Below are positions 8,170 to 16,734 of a DNA stretch of 64,000 bases, one piece after another. The position numbers were made by a program, and so were the translations under genes. The stretch is taken from NCBI RefSeq assembly GCF_009765365.1, contig NZ_VTOM01000002.1, positions 248,001 to 312,000 on the forward strand. The letters run 5' to 3'. The notes beneath the pieces were generated by a model. It was not told the DNA's origin and did not search any database. It saw only the letters and a program-made list of their open reading frames with translations. This stretch comes from Antarcticirhabdus aurantiaca (lineage in GTDB: Bacteria; Pseudomonadota; Alphaproteobacteria; Rhizobiales; Rhizobiaceae). Numbering within the stretch: position 1 is the stretch's first letter; every line of letters starts with the position of its first letter.

Positions 8170-9503
8170 TCGCCGGCCTCCCCTTCGCGCGGAATGTCGA
8201 CGGTGACCGTCGTGCCGATCGTGTCGGAATTGACGTCGAGCCGGGCCCCCAGGCCCCGCACCAGAGACACGACGATCCGCCCGCCCAGGCCCTTTCCGCC
8301 GCTGGTTTCCGAGCGCGGCTCGGCCGAGGCCGGCGCGGTCAGGGCGTTGGGCGTCGGATCGGCCGGCTGGCCGGGACGGCGCAGGTGAAGCTGGCCCTGG
8401 CTCCCCCGGGTGATGGCGTCCGCCATCTGGCGCGCGACGTTGGCGTGGGCCTGCGTGCCCTCGGCCTCGTCGCTCCGGGCCTGGTTCTCGATCTCGCGCA
8501 CGGTGTCGGCGTCGATCGGCTCCGGATCGGCGGCGCCGGCGGAATAGGGCCACTCGACGCCGGGCTTCAGACCCACGCCGTCGTCAGTGACGGTGAGGCG
8601 GATGACGCCGGAGGACAGCATCTTCAGCCGGGCCTCGACGAGGCCCTCGTGGCGCCCTTCGAAGGCGTGCTTGAGCGCGTTGGTGAGAAGCTCCGAGAAC
8701 AGGAGGCCGATGCGCGCGGCGCGGTCGACGTTCACGTCCACCGCGTCGCAGTCGACGTTGATGCGCACCGAGCGGCGCCCGTCGAGATGGCCGATGGTGG
8801 CGGCGATGCGGCTGACATAGGCGCCGAGCGGCACGTTGCGCGAGCGCGTGCTGGCGACGCCCGCTTCCGTCATCTCCTGGTAGAGGAGCTGCAGGCTCTC
8901 GATGCGGCGGGCGAGGGCGTGGAAGCTTTCCTCGCTCGTCTTCATCCGCGCCTGCATGCGGATCATGCCGATGATCATGGCGAGGTGGTTCTTCACCCGA
9001 TGCTGGATCTCGCCGAGCAGGGTGTCGATCGAGATCGAGCCGGGTCCGCCGTCGCGGGCGGTCAGGGCGTCGAGAGGGCCTTCGCCCATGTCGCGCTGCA
9101 CGCCGAGGAAGCATTGCAGCTTGTTCTCGCCGTCGTAGAGCGGAGTGATCATCAGGCGGTTGAGGAACTTCGTTCCGTCCGCCCGGTAGTTGACGATGTC
9201 GAGAGAGATGTCGCGCTGGGTCTCGAGCGCCTCGCGGATGCGGCGCGGCGCGCCGGGATCCGTCTCGGGACCCTGGAGGAAGCGGCAGTTGCGCCCGATC
9301 GCGGCGGCCGGCGCGTAGCCGGTAATCCGGCCGAACGCTTCGTTGACGTAGACGATCGGATTGTCTTCGATATGCGGGTTGGTCAGGACAAGGGCAAGAG
9401 GCACCTTGGCCAGGGCCGCGGCGCTGATGCCTTCCGGCATCGTGCCACCAAGCTGGCTGGTGGCCGCCTGCGATTCCGACGGTCCGTTGTTCTCGAGATC
9501 CAT
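8166..9503 (-). CDS. LOV-domain blue-light sensor histidine kinase (HisKA_2/HWE type)
   Basis: A cytosolic sensor kinase with no membrane segments. Residues about 28-140 form a PAS/LOV domain with the photoactive signature GRNCRFLQ (Cys73), and LFVN-type flavin contacts continue through [14 protein letters not shown] and FLGVQRDM. Residue His168 lies in [13 protein letters not shown], the phospho-acceptor box of HisKA_2 kinases. The ATPase has an N box ([15 protein letters not shown]) and a G1 box (VTDDGVGL, about 305-312), but the next G box ([19 protein letters not shown]) starts only near residue 402. That leaves about 80-90 extra residues in the ATP-lid region. AGGAG sits five bases before the ATG. 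No response regulator is adjacent. It is coupled to pyrF by ATGA. Confidence 0.9.
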   Translation of the reverse strand: MDLENNGPSESQAATSQLGGTMPEGISAAALAKVPLALVLTNPHIEDNPIVYVNEAFGRITGYAPAAAIGRNCRFLQGPETDPGAPRRIREALETQRDISLDIVNYRADGTKFLNRLMITPLYDGENKLQCFLGVQRDMGEGPLDALTARDGGPGSISIDTLLGEIQHRVKNHLAMIIGMIRMQARMKTSEESFHALARRIESLQLLYQEMTEAGVASTRSRNVPLGAYVSRIAATIGHLDGRRSVRINVDCDAVDVNVDRAARIGLLFSELLTNALKHAFEGRHEGLVEARLKMLSSGVIRLTVTDDGVGLKPGVEWPYSAGAADPEPIDADTVREIENQARSDEAEGTQAHANVARQMADAITRGSQGQLHLRRPGQPADPTPNALTAPASAEPRSETSGGKGLGGRIVVSLVRGLGARLDVNSDTIGTTVTVDIPREGEAGE

Positions 9504-9694
9504 CGGTCTCCTTTCAACCTTTCGCAGCCACTCTTAATCGGATTGCGCCGACAGGCGCCACCGCCCTGCGGCTGAAAGGCGCAGGCGACGCACCTCTCCC
9601 ACCCGTTCAGCGCGAGCGATCTTCTTCGATCAGCCGTCGCGCGGCAAGGCAACACGGAGTGGGCGAAGTGGTTGCAGGGGGACGCGGTTCCGCG

Positions 9695-12628
9695 TCAATG
9701 CGCCTCTTCCCAGTTCCCCGCGGCCTTTGCCTCGACGACCAGCGGCACGGCGAGGTCGAGGTCTGGGCCGGCGGCCGCCTCCATGACGGAGGCGACGAGG
9801 GCCTTGGTCTCATCCACCTCGTCCGCCTCGACCTCGAAGACCAGCTCGTCGTGGACCTGGAGGAGCATGCGGGCCGAGAGCTTGGACTTGGCGAGCGCGG
9901 GCTCCATGCGGATCATGGCACGGCGGATGATGTCGGCGGCGGTGCCCTGGATCGGGGCGTTGATCGCGGCGCGCTCGTTGAAGGCGCGCACCTGGGGGTT
10001 GGAATGGCGGATGTCGGGATAGTGCGCCCGGCGCCCGAACAGCGTCGAGACGTAGCCGTTGGCCTTCGCGAAGGCCTTGGTCTCGTCCATGTAGTCGCGG
10101 ATGCCGGGGAAGCGCTCGAAGTAGCGCTTGATGTAGAGCCCGGCCTCTTCGCGCGGGATGGCGAGCTGGGCGGCGAGGCCGAAGGCCGAGATGCCGTAGA
10201 TGATGCCGAAGTTGATGGCCTTGGCGCGCCGGCGCACGTCCGCCGGCATGCCCTGGACGGGCACGCCGAACATCTCGGAGGCCGTCATCGCGTGGATGTC
10301 GGTGCCCGCCTGGAAGGCCTCCACCAGCTGCGGGATCCTCGCCATGTGGGCGAGCAGCCGCAGCTCGATCTGGCTGTAGTCGGCCGAGAGGAGCACGCGC
10401 CCCTCGTCCGCGATGAAGGCCGAGCGGATGGCGCGCCCTTCCTCCGTCCTCACGGGGATGTTCTGGAGGTTCGGCTCGGTGGAGGACAGGCGCCCCGTCG
10501 TCGTCGAGGCCATGGAGAAGGAGGTGTGGATGCGCCCCGCCTCGTCCATGTGGGTGACGAGGGCGTCGGTATAGGTGTTCTTCAGCTTGGTGAGCTGGCG
10601 CCAGTCGACGATGCGGCGCGGCAGCTCGTGGCCGTCCGCGGCCAGTTCCTCCAGCACCTTCACGTCGGTCGACCATTGCCCGGTCTTGGTCTTCTTGCCG
10701 CCGGGCAGGCCGAGCTTGCCGAACAGCATGTCGCCGAGCTGCTTGGGGCTGCCGGGATTGAAGCCCTCGCCGGTGATGGCCTGGATGTCCGCCTCGATCT
10801 CCCCGAGCTTCTGGGCGAAGCGGCCCGACAGGCGCGACAGGATCTGCCGGTCAACCTTGATGCCGCGCTCCTCCATGCGGGCGAGAACCGGCACCAGCGG
10901 GCGCTCCAGGCGCTCGTAGACGTGGGCGAGGCCGTCGGCGGGCAGGCGGGGCTTGAGGACGCGCCAGAGCCGCAGCGTCACGTCGGCGTCCTCGGCGGCG
11001 TATTCCGTCACCTTGTCGATGGGGACAGTTGCGATGGAGCGCATGGATTTGCCCGAGCCGCAGAGCTCCTTGAAGGAGATCGGCTTGTGGCCGAGGAAGC
11101 GCTCGGAGAGTTCGTCCATGCCGTGCCCTTCGAGCGAGGACGAGGCGTCGAGGGCGTAGGAGATCAGCATCGTGTCGTCGAGCGGCGCGACGGCGATCCC
11201 CTGGCGGAGCATCACGAGGTAGTCGTACTTGGCGTTCTGCGCGATCTTGAGGACGGAGGGGTCCTCGAGGACGGATTTGAGGATGGCGAGGGCCTCGTTC
11301 ATCGGGATCTGCGCGCCGACCGCCTTCTCGGCCGCGCCGGGCTCGGCGAGGAGGTCGGCCGCTTCCGGCGGCGCGACGTGGCCGAGCGGCACGTAGGCGG
11401 CCCGGCCCGACGCCAGCGCGAAGGAGACGCCGACGAGCGCGCCGTTCATCGCCGAGAGCGAGGCGGTCTCGGTGTCGAAGGCCATGAGGCCGGCCTCCAC
11501 GGCCTCCGCCATCCAGCGCTTCAGCGTCGCGGCGTCGCGGATCGTCTCGTAGGCCGAGCGGTCGATCGTCTCGGCAGCCGCCGCCTCGCGCCGACCGGCG
11601 GCCAGCGCCTCCGGCGTGAAGGGCAGAGCGCTGTCGCCGGACGGTGCGGGCGGAGACGCGGGCGCCTGCGGGTCGAGGTCGGGTCCGCGTGCCTGACGGT
11701 CGACGGACAGCTTGGCCGTGCCGACTTCGGCGACGTCCGTGCCGAGCTTGGCCGCCACGCGCTTCGTCAGCGTCGTGAACTCCATCGCCTTCAGGAAGGC
11801 GACGAGCTTCTCCCCGTCCGGCTCGTGGATGAAGAGGTCGTCGAGCGCGACGTCGAGCGGCGTGTTGGCGTCGAGCGTCACCAGCTGCTTCGACAGCCGC
11901 GCCTGGTCGGCGAAGGACACGAGGCTGTCGCGCCGCTTCTGCTGCTTGATCTCGCCCGCGCGCTCCAGGAGCGCTTCGAGCGTGCCGAACTCCTCCAGGA
12001 GCTGCGCCGCCGTCTTCGGGCCGATGCCGGGAACGCCGGGGACGTTGTCGGAGGTGTCGCCGACGAGCGCCTGGAGGTCGATCATCTTCTCGGGGTAGAC
12101 GCCGAACTTCTCGAACACGGCATCGGGGCCGAGGCGCTTGTCCTTCATCTGGTCGTAGAGCGTAACCTTCGGCCCGACGAGCTGCATCAGGTCCTTGTCG
12201 GAGGACACGATGGTGACGTCGCCGCCCGCTTCCACCGCGAGGCGGGCATAGGTCGCGATGAGGTCGTCGGCCTCGAAGCCCTGCTTCTCGATGCAGGGCA
12301 GGTCGAAGGCGCGCACCGCGTCGCGGATCAGCGCGAACTGGGGGCGCAGATCCTCCGGCGGCGCCGGGCGGTGCGCCTTGTAGCCGTCGTAGAGCGCGTT
12401 GCGGAAGGTCGTCGAGGAATGGTCGAAGATCACCGCGAAGTGCGTCGGCGCGACGCCGACGGAGGTGTCGCGCGATTCCTCCACGAGCTTCCACAGCATG
12501 TTGCAGAAACCCGACACCGCCCCGACCGGCAGTCCGTCGGACTTGCGGGTGAGGGGGGGAAGCGCGTGGTAGGCCCGGAAGATGTAGGCCGAGCCGTCGA
12601 CGAGAAAGAGATGGTCGCCCTGTTTCAT
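9695..12628 (-). CDS. polA: DNA polymerase I
   Basis: Repair and Okazaki-fragment-processing polymerase, 977 residues. All three domains appear intact. The N-terminal 5'-3' exonuclease/flap domain has LFLVDGSAYIFRAYHAL and VGDTSDNVPGVPGIGPKTA. The 3'-5' proofreading domain keeps its acidic residues (AFDTETASL, DDTMLISYALDA, YAAEDADVTLRLW). The polymerase has motif A LLSADYSQIELRLLAHM, motif B RRRAKAINFGIIYGIS and motif C LLQVHDELVFE. It is larger than E. coli PolA (928) because of an Ala/Pro-rich linker between the exonuclease domains, as in many alphaproteobacteria. ATG start, with a long 600-bp upstream region. Confidence 0.97.
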   Translation of the reverse strand: MKQGDHLFLVDGSAYIFRAYHALPPLTRKSDGLPVGAVSGFCNMLWKLVEESRDTSVGVAPTHFAVIFDHSSTTFRNALYDGYKAHRPAPPEDLRPQFALIRDAVRAFDLPCIEKQGFEADDLIATYARLAVEAGGDVTIVSSDKDLMQLVGPKVTLYDQMKDKRLGPDAVFEKFGVYPEKMIDLQALVGDTSDNVPGVPGIGPKTAAQLLEEFGTLEALLERAGEIKQQKRRDSLVSFADQARLSKQLVTLDANTPLDVALDDLFIHEPDGEKLVAFLKAMEFTTLTKRVAAKLGTDVAEVGTAKLSVDRQARGPDLDPQAPASPPAPSGDSALPFTPEALAAGRREAAAAETIDRSAYETIRDAATLKRWMAEAVEAGLMAFDTETASLSAMNGALVGVSFALASGRAAYVPLGHVAPPEAADLLAEPGAAEKAVGAQIPMNEALAILKSVLEDPSVLKIAQNAKYDYLVMLRQGIAVAPLDDTMLISYALDASSSLEGHGMDELSERFLGHKPISFKELCGSGKSMRSIATVPIDKVTEYAAEDADVTLRLWRVLKPRLPADGLAHVYERLERPLVPVLARMEERGIKVDRQILSRLSGRFAQKLGEIEADIQAITGEGFNPGSPKQLGDMLFGKLGLPGGKKTKTGQWSTDVKVLEELAADGHELPRRIVDWRQLTKLKNTYTDALVTHMDEAGRIHTSFSMASTTTGRLSSTEPNLQNIPVRTEEGRAIRSAFIADEGRVLLSADYSQIELRLLAHMARIPQLVEAFQAGTDIHAMTASEMFGVPVQGMPADVRRRAKAINFGIIYGISAFGLAAQLAIPREEAGLYIKRYFERFPGIRDYMDETKAFAKANGYVSTLFGRRAHYPDIRHSNPQVRAFNERAAINAPIQGTAADIIRRAMIRMEPALAKSKLSARMLLQVHDELVFEVEADEVDETKALVASVMEAAAGPDLDLAVPLVVEAKAAGNWEEAH

Positions 12629-12833
12629 GGGCCCGGAATAGCGGTTCGCGCCAAGCCGTGGAAGAGCCCTCGCCGCCGCTCGATGCCTCGCGCCTGCGAG
12701 GATGACGGCTCCGCGCCTCGGCGGCGGCGTGGCGTCGCCGCAACACTCAGGGCGCGACCGGTGAGCGGGACCGTCCGGCCGCTTGCATCCGGCGCGGTGC
12801 TCGTGTCTTTGTTACGTGACCGCAATGTTCGAA

Positions 12834-12861
12834 CGACTCACGTCCTTGTGACGTGCAGTCG
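12834..12861. promoter_or_regulatory. Bulged inverted repeat upstream of polA
   Basis: CGACTCACGTC and GACGT(GC)AGTCG can form an 11-bp stem with one bulged base and a five-base loop. It lies about 205 bp upstream of the polA start and could be an operator or a leader hairpin. Function unknown. Confidence 0.35.
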
Positions 12862-12909
12862 CGCATTCGCGTCTTGATTTATCCCTTCCCCCGCCTCATC
12901 TTCTGATCA

Positions 12910-12931
12910 ACGACGCGACGTTAAGCGTCGT
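12910..12931. repeat. Short hairpin acgacgc/gcgtcgt
   Basis: Perfect 7-bp arms (acgacgc and gcgtcgt) around an eight-base loop (gacgttaa), in the non-coding interval ahead of polA. It could be part of a leader or a small RNA. No T-tract follows. Confidence 0.3.
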
Positions 12932-13025
12932 CCTTCGGTCCAAGCACGTCCCCCGCTTTCGGATCGAACGGTACGCGGTGCCCCGTTCCCCATCCCCCTC
13001 TGGGACCGGCATCGCTTGAGAAGAG

Positions 13026-13077
13026 AAGGGCTGTCGCGGTGAGATCCCCCTCCAGGCCGTGGCAGCCCTTTCTTTTT
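13026..13077 (+). terminator. Strong rho-independent-type hairpin with T-tract
   Basis: A 14-bp stem (AAGGGCTGTCGCGG against CCGTGGCAGCCCTT, two G-U pairs) with a 17-base loop is followed on the + strand by TCTTTTT. No annotated gene on the + strand lies upstream of it. On the - strand the hairpin is followed by TCTCTTCTC and lies about 160 bp beyond the stop of the fumarylacetoacetate hydrolase-family gene, so it may serve that gene instead. The better T-tract is on the + strand. Confidence 0.6.
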
Positions 13078-13121
13078 GCGCTGATTTTCCCGTTCTCGTT
13101 GCGCTGATTTTCCCGTTCTCG
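13076..13121. repeat. Perfect tandem duplication of a 23-bp unit
   Basis: Two identical, directly abutting 23-bp copies (13076-13098 and 13099-13121), each beginning ttgcgctgatttt and ending gttctcg. The first copy starts within the T-tract of the preceding hairpin. It is non-coding and probably a recent slippage or duplication event. Confidence 0.85.
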
Positions 13122-13232
13122 AAGGCGCCATGACGCGACGGCCCGCGCACCGCGCCACTTATTCGCGGTAGGGCGCGGAGCCGCGCCCTACCCGGCAACG
13201 TCGAGCCTCGAAGGGCACTGGGGCCCTCCCGT

Positions 13233-13940
13233 TCAAACGACCCGGGTGCGGATCTCGCCGATGCCCTCGACGCCGCCGACAAGCTCGTCGCCGCGCTTCA
13301 CCGCGCCAACGCCCGCCGGCGTTCCCGCGAAGATCAGGTCGCCGGCTCGCAAGGTGAAGAGGCCCGAGAGGTAGCTGATCATCTCCGGCACCTTCCAGAT
13401 CATCTGCGCGAGATCGCCGTCCTGGCGCGTCTCGCCGTTGACCTTGAGCCAGATGGCGCCCCGGCCGGTCTCGGGCACGGAGGCGGCGGGCACGATCGGC
13501 GTGCAGGGCGCGGACGCCTCGAAGCTCTTGCCCGTTTCCCACGGGCGTCCCGCCTTCTTGGCCTCGCCCTGGAGGTCGCGCCGCGTCATGTCGAGGCCGA
13601 CGGCGTAGCCGAAGACGCATGCCATCGCGCGCTCGAGCGGGATGTCCGTGCCGCCGCTCGACAGCGCCACGACGAGCTCGATCTCGTGGTGCACGTCGCT
13701 CGATGCCGGGGGATAGGGAAAGTCCTGTCCCGAGGGCAGCAGCGCGTCCGGGTTCTTCTGGAAGAAGAAGGGCGCCTCGCGGGAGGGATCGTGGCCCATC
13801 TCGACCGCGTGGTCGGCGAAGTTGCGCCCGACGCAATAGATGCGGTGGACGGGGAAGAGCGCGTCGGTGCCCGACACGGCGAGCGCCGGGACCGGCGGCG
13901 GCGGAAAAACGAAGGTCGCGCTCTCGCGATCGGCGCTCAT
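13233..13940 (-). CDS. Fumarylacetoacetate hydrolase-family protein
   Basis: FAH-fold hydrolase, isomerase or decarboxylase (acylpyruvase-like), 235 residues, cytosolic and metal-dependent. Visible family features are RIYCVGRNFADHAVEMG, the metal ligands HHEIELVVALS (E-x-E region), GYAVGLDMTRRDLQ, GKSFEASAPCTPIV, and the terminal GDLIFAGTPAGVGAV. In short FAH proteins such as FAHD1 or YcgM this pattern goes with acylpyruvate hydrolysis or oxaloacetate decarboxylation; the substrate here is unassigned. The ATG at MSADRES was chosen because AGGAG lies seven bases upstream. The open frame continues 28 codons further without support. The neighbours do not suggest a pathway. Confidence 0.88.
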   Translation of the reverse strand: MSADRESATFVFPPPPVPALAVSGTDALFPVHRIYCVGRNFADHAVEMGHDPSREAPFFFQKNPDALLPSGQDFPYPPASSDVHHEIELVVALSSGGTDIPLERAMACVFGYAVGLDMTRRDLQGEAKKAGRPWETGKSFEASAPCTPIVPAASVPETGRGAIWLKVNGETRQDGDLAQMIWKVPEMISYLSGLFTLRAGDLIFAGTPAGVGAVKRGDELVGGVEGIGEIRTRVV

Positions 13941-14048
13941 GGGCTTCTCCTGCAAGTGTTGCGATCGCGCGTCCGGCGCGTCGCGCTCCTCCATAGCGCA
14001 AACCGCGCGGCGCGCGACCCGCAAGCCTGCCGGATTAAGAGAAGCGGG

Positions 14049-15527
14049 TCAGGCCCGGCGATGCCGCCGCCGCCGGCGCCAGTTGCGGAACAGGCCGCGG
14101 CCCGACAGCGGCTCGAACATCTCCTCCGGCCCTTCCGGGTCCAGCACCTCGTTGTCGGCGAGCCATTCCTCGATCGCCGTCAGCTCCGGCGCCTCGTAGG
14201 GGCGCAGCGTGCGCCCCTCGCCGCGCAGCGCCTCGATCGTCGCGACCAGCGATCCGGTCTGATCGAGAAGGGCCGCGACGCGCGCGGGATCGGTGCCGAG
14301 ATGCTCGGCGAGAAGGTCGTTGCGGATCGCCGCGATCCGGTCCGACACCGCCGTTCCGCCGCCGAGGTCGGCGTCCACCGTCACGTCGCACTCCGTGTCG
14401 AGGCGCATCGAGCGGTTGTTCATGTTGGAGGAGCCGACGCGCAGGATGCGGTCGTCGACGACGAGCACCTTGGCATGGACGTAGATCGCCTCGCCGCCCG
14501 CGTTGAAGGGATGGTACATCCGGAAGCGCCCGTCGCGGTCGCGCCGGCGCAGCGCCTCGACGAGGCGGGCGCGGGCCGTGTCCATCGCGATCGGCTCCAG
14601 CCAGCCCTGCGCCGTCACCGGGTTGATCACGACCACCTCCGGGCCGCCCGGCTCGTCGAGGCGGCGCGCGATCGCCTCGGCGATGCGGCGCGAGGCGAAG
14701 TACTGGCTCTCGGCATAGATGAAGCGCTTGGCCCGCGCGATCTGGTCGAGATAGAGCGCCTCGATCTCGTGGACGGGCGGGCGCCCCTCGACCTCCGGCG
14801 CCGAGCGCGACACGGCGACGGGCAGCGCCTGGAAATGGGCGTCGAGCCCCTCCGGCCAGCAGGCCGAGACGCCCTCGACGGGCGTCAGCTCCGGCGCGCC
14901 TCCCGCGGTCTTCCAGCGCTCGCGGCAGATCTCGGCGATGGCCTTGGTCATCGGTCCGCTGATCGCCGTCGTCGCGTCGTGCCAGGGCTTGTAGCGCGCC
15001 CCGCTCGGGCGCCGGCGCCGCTCGTCCTTGGGCGCGTGCTCGCGCGTGTCCCAGCGGTCGGCGGTCATGTCGATGCCGCCGCAGAAGGCGAGGCAATCGT
15101 CGATCACCACGATCTTCTGGTGGTGCGAGGAGGCGATGGGATGGACGCGGTCGAGCTTGGTGTGGATGCGCGGATGGGCCATCCACTTCATCAGCGTGAA
15201 GATCGTGGTGCCGCGAAACAGCGTGCTGAGCCCGCCGACGTCCCAGCGCAGGAGGAAGATCTCGAGGTCCGGATTGCGCTCCACCAGCCAGGTGATGAAG
15301 GGACCGAGCTTTCGCGGCCCCTCGTCGTCGCCGTCATGGCCAAGCGTGATGCGCGCGTCGAAGTCCCAGCCGACGAGGGTGATGCGCTTCTTGGCGTTCA
15401 GCATGGCGGCGCGGGCGACGCGGAAGTAGGCGTCCGCATCGACGATCACCGACATGCGCTCGGCGGTCTCGATGCGGAAGCAGTTGCGGCCCGGCTCGGG
15501 CAGGTGATGGGGAGCCGTCTGGGTCAT
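14049..15527 (-). CDS. Phospholipase D-family (cardiolipin synthase-like) protein, paralogue
   Basis: A second PLD-superfamily protein in the window, 492 residues. The two HKD motifs are His136-x-Lys138-x4-Asp143 (HHQKIVVID) and His351-x-Lys353-x4-Asp358 (HAKVLVVD), followed by GSSNMNNRSMRLDTECDV. It aligns along its length with the protein at 12-1451, including the N-terminal PGRNC(F/W)RIE, the GWDFD(A/G)RI segment and the C-terminal EHLGTDP region, so the two are ancient duplicates. It probably transfers or hydrolyses phosphatidyl groups. The end of the protein is a basic RRRRRHRR run. ATG start, no obvious operon partner. Confidence 0.88.
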   Translation of the reverse strand: MTQTAPHHLPEPGRNCFRIETAERMSVIVDADAYFRVARAAMLNAKKRITLVGWDFDARITLGHDGDDEGPRKLGPFITWLVERNPDLEIFLLRWDVGGLSTLFRGTTIFTLMKWMAHPRIHTKLDRVHPIASSHHQKIVVIDDCLAFCGGIDMTADRWDTREHAPKDERRRRPSGARYKPWHDATTAISGPMTKAIAEICRERWKTAGGAPELTPVEGVSACWPEGLDAHFQALPVAVSRSAPEVEGRPPVHEIEALYLDQIARAKRFIYAESQYFASRRIAEAIARRLDEPGGPEVVVINPVTAQGWLEPIAMDTARARLVEALRRRDRDGRFRMYHPFNAGGEAIYVHAKVLVVDDRILRVGSSNMNNRSMRLDTECDVTVDADLGGGTAVSDRIAAIRNDLLAEHLGTDPARVAALLDQTGSLVATIEALRGEGRTLRPYEAPELTAIEEWLADNEVLDPEGPEEMFEPLSGRGLFRNWRRRRRHRRA

Positions 15528-15627
15528 GGCCGCCTTTTGTCAGTCGCCGCGCCGATGCGTCGCGCGCGGCCTGATGTCGGGCCGGGATGCGGTCGCGTCA
15601 ACCATGGGGGCGACGAAGCTCCTCGTT

Positions 15628-16518
15628 TCAGGCGGCCCGGCTCGCCGCGTCCGGGCCATCCCGCCGCGCCAGGATGTGGGCGAGGAAGAGGCTGAACAGC
15701 TCCTGCTGGCTGGCGATGCCGAGCTTGGCGTAGATGCTCTTGCGGTGGTTCTTGACCGTCCCTTCCGCGATGCCGAGGAGGGCGGCGACGGAATGGGTCG
15801 AGTGGCCGCGCAGCACCATCTGCGTCACCACCCGCTCGCGCGTCGACAGGAGCCCCGGGCAGAAGCCCGCGAAGGCGCGGTCGAGCACGAGTTCGGCGCC
15901 GTCCTCCCCCGCCTCCCCCGCCGCCTCGACGCGCATCGCGGGGACCGCGAGATCGCGCCACTGCGCCCGGATCGCCTCGCGCACCACCGGCTCGACGGAC
16001 GCCAGGCGCTCGAACTCCGCCGCGTCGAACGGCGCCGAGCCGGCGCTGCGCATCAGCGAGTAGACCGCCATCGGCCCGCCCGGCAGCGGCACGACGTAGC
16101 CGATCTCTTCCGCGAGCGATCCCGACTCCATCGAGATGCAGGGATGGACCTCCCAGTTGTTGACGTAGTGCCCCTCGAAGAAGGCGTCGGGAGCGAGGTC
16201 GCTCATCCGGTAGAGACCCGGCGCGACGGGCTTCGCGCAGGCGACGTAGAAGGGATCGAGGAGAAAGGCGCCGTCGAGATAGGCGTCGAGCGCGGCGCCG
16301 GGACGGTGGAGCCCGAGTCCGTCGTGAAGGTGCAGCGGCCGCGCGCCCTCGGGATAGGCGAAGATCACGCTGAGGTCGAAGGACGCGAGCCCCCGCAGCG
16401 CCGCGTCGAGGATGTCCGGCAGCTCGGGCCGGCCCAGATGGGCGATGATCGCGCCGACGCCGTTCTGCCAGCCGGCGCGATCGCCGGCGCCGCCGTCCCG
16501 CTCCGTCCTTCGCTCCAT
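15628..16518 (-). CDS. LuxR-family transcriptional regulator
   Basis: A 296-residue regulator. The last about 65 residues are a LuxR/FixJ-type helix-turn-helix (LSTRERVVTQMVLRGHSTHSVAALLGIAEGTVKNHRKSIYAKLGIASQQELFSLFL). The N-terminal about 200 residues are an unassigned GAF-like sensor region (FDLSVIFAYPEGARPLHLHDGL); the conserved residues of acyl-homoserine-lactone binding are not evident. The ATG at MERRTERD was chosen because GGAG lies upstream; the longer open frame is low-complexity. It is divergent from the APC permease gene with 216 bp between them, so it probably controls that permease or the cluster behind it. Confidence 0.86.
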   Translation of the reverse strand: MERRTERDGGAGDRAGWQNGVGAIIAHLGRPELPDILDAALRGLASFDLSVIFAYPEGARPLHLHDGLGLHRPGAALDAYLDGAFLLDPFYVACAKPVAPGLYRMSDLAPDAFFEGHYVNNWEVHPCISMESGSLAEEIGYVVPLPGGPMAVYSLMRSAGSAPFDAAEFERLASVEPVVREAIRAQWRDLAVPAMRVEAAGEAGEDGAELVLDRAFAGFCPGLLSTRERVVTQMVLRGHSTHSVAALLGIAEGTVKNHRKSIYAKLGIASQQELFSLFLAHILARRDGPDAASRAA

Positions 16519-16734
16519 GCTCCGGCTCCCCGTCGCGTGCGCCGCCTGCCGCGAAGCGCGAAACCTAGCAGCGCCGCGGCAGGGGCGAATAGCCCTTTGG
16601 TGACATTGCCAGTTCCTTGAGCCTGCCTCCAGTCTGTGCACACGGCATGCCGGGACCCCGCGTCGGACCTCGTTTCCCCGCCTTCGTCTTCAGCCGCCGG
16701 AGCCTCGTCCTCTCAGCCCACGCGGAGATGCCCG

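Larger units (their letters stand above)
12629..13232. other. Non-coding interval between the fumarylacetoacetate hydrolase-family gene and polA
   Basis: No convincing gene lies here; the short open frames are compositional shadows. The interval holds a bulged inverted repeat near 12834-12861, a small hairpin at 12910-12931, a strong terminator-like hairpin at 13026-13077 and a perfect tandem 23-bp duplication at 13076-13121. The polA promoter (leftward) must lie in its left half. It is the longest gene-free stretch in the window and locally less GC-rich than its surroundings. Confidence 0.7.

Noticed and set aside
9659-12877. 1072-residue open frame opposite polA
   Set aside because: Long only because of high G+C and codon bias on the polA strand; the polA frame has all three polymerase motifs and this one has none.
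12896-13282. Possible small gene in the region upstream of polA
   Set aside because: The frame runs through a hairpin and the tandem duplication; composition is low-complexity and there is no ribosome-binding site.
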